NCBI GenBank assembly: GCA_003223595.1
Contig: QHVR01000273.1
Location: forward strand, 1-5,924
Direction: 5' to 3'
Origin: Acidobacteriota bacterium
GTDB taxonomy: Bacteria > Acidobacteriota > Terriglobia > Terriglobales > Acidobacteriaceae
Length of the DNA: 5,924 nt
Shown: positions 5,651 through 5,924 of the stretch, in pieces
Layout of the letters: each line of letters opens with the position of its first letter
Position numbering within the stretch: the stretch's first letter is position 1
Translations under genes and position numbers: made by a program
Notes under the pieces: model-generated
Database searches by the model: none
What the model saw: only the letters and a program-made list of their open reading frames with translations
What the model was told of the DNA's origin: nothing

Positions 5651-5883
5651 CCGCTTGCGCAGCCATCCGTGTCCTGATCGAAGGAATCCCGGCGCTCGAA
5701 TACCTCAAGCGCGATGGTGTACTCCTTGATCTGATCGGTCTCGCCCGCGAAGGTCTTCTCGCAAAGGTAGGACAGCAGGTGGCTCAACGCCGGCGAGCGG
5801 ACAAAAATAGCAGCCTGCAACACGGTCTGCAACTCAGCCCGTTCGGCTTCCCATCGCGTCGACTCTGCTGTGATCGAAGGCAC
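5620..5883 (-). CDS. N-terminal winged-helix fragment of the malectin regulator
   Basis: This frame encodes 87 residues. The first 73 are native-looking: a helical start (ERAELQTVLQAAIFVRSPAL), then LSHLLSYLCEKTFAGETDQI, then KEYTIALEVFERRDSFDQDTD. That pattern (KEY-IA-EVF-R-FD-DTD) is the start of a winged-helix domain common, in my recollection, in acidobacterial membrane regulators. The last 14 residues (GCASGCVSTTRTTA) come from reading the wrong frame after the lesion at 5662-5667, and it ends at TGA 5620. The GTG at 5883 has AAGGAG 6 nt upstream, so initiation looks intact. The product alone lacks the recognition helix, wing, membrane helix and sensor, and so is unlikely to bind DNA. 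Confidence 0.65.
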   Translation of the reverse strand: MPSITAESTRWEAERAELQTVLQAAIFVRSPALSHLLSYLCEKTFAGETDQIKEYTIALEVFERRDSFDQDTDGCASGCVSTTRTTA

Positions 5884-5889
5884 CCGGTT

Positions 5890-5895
5890 CTCCTT
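5890..5895 (-). promoter_or_regulatory. Ribosome binding site (AAGGAG) of the malectin regulator
   Basis: AAGGAG on the - strand lies 6 nt before the GTG at 5883 and fixes it as the start. It is the best Shine-Dalgarno in the window. The remaining bases to the window edge show no clear promoter. Confidence 0.75.
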
Positions 5896-5924
5896 ACTGA
5901 TCTAGTGCGCCTTCTGATTCAGTT

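Larger units (their letters stand above)
4394..5883 (-). pseudogene. Frameshifted winged-helix/transmembrane/malectin regulator
   Basis: Read together, the two - strand frames form one gene of about 500 codons. It starts at GTG 5883 behind AAGGAG and ends at TAA 4394. The expected order is a cytoplasmic winged-helix DNA-binding domain, one membrane helix, and two periplasmic malectin (carbohydrate-binding) domains, that is, a CadC/ToxR-like one-component membrane regulator that could sense sugars outside and bind DNA inside. The frames do not join: the N-terminal frame reaches FDQDTD (to 5665) and the second resumes at LRKRLREYY (from 5662). In relatives I remember, about nine residues (SIVRVxANR-like) lie between these two motifs, so roughly 25 nt appear to be missing, shifting the frame. 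The missing part would be the start of the recognition helix. This can be a true inactivating deletion or an assembly fault. Conservation of the rest suggests a recent event. Confidence 0.7.

Noticed and set aside
5662..5667. Programmed ribosomal frameshift joining the two regulator frames
   Set aside because: There is no slippery run of repeated bases at the junction, and a one-base slip would not restore the roughly nine residues that relatives appear to have there.

Overview
The window looks like ordinary chromosome from an Acidobacteriota-type bacterium, most likely near Terriglobia/Koribacter. This is inference from three things: high-GC coding style, a transmembrane regulator architecture with malectin sensor domains that I associate with that phylum, and several short dispersed-repeat types in the spacers. 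I could not run a database search. No RNA gene, CRISPR array, insertion sequence or phage gene is visible.

Layout from left to right. (1) The 3' end of a DinB/DUF1572-like metal-binding four-helix protein on the + strand. (2) A convergent gap with a perfect 12-bp hairpin. (3) A secreted hypothetical protein on the - strand. (4) A 140-bp divergent promoter region. (5) A + strand threonine-catabolism block: tdh (L-threonine 3-dehydrogenase), an unrecognised 159-residue protein, and kbl (glycine C-acetyltransferase). (6) An 88-bp convergent gap mostly filled by two near-identical palindromic repeats. (7) On the - strand, a gene for a predicted membrane-spanning regulator: N-terminal winged-helix DNA-binding domain, one transmembrane helix, two periplasmic malectin domains. 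Its frame is broken inside the DNA-binding domain.

Tdh oxidises L-threonine to 2-amino-3-ketobutyrate, and Kbl splits that with CoA into glycine and acetyl-CoA. The unknown protein between them is codirectional and probably cotranscribed, but its role is not evident.

The most notable points are the apparent lesion of about 25 nt that removes the start of the predicted recognition helix of the malectin regulator, leaving a GTGA stop/start overlap, and the fact that four intergenic spacers each carry a distinct repeat or hairpin. Two of these are short arrays with roughly helical (9-10 bp) period inside the tdh-kbl cluster. I see no strong case for a wholly new system.
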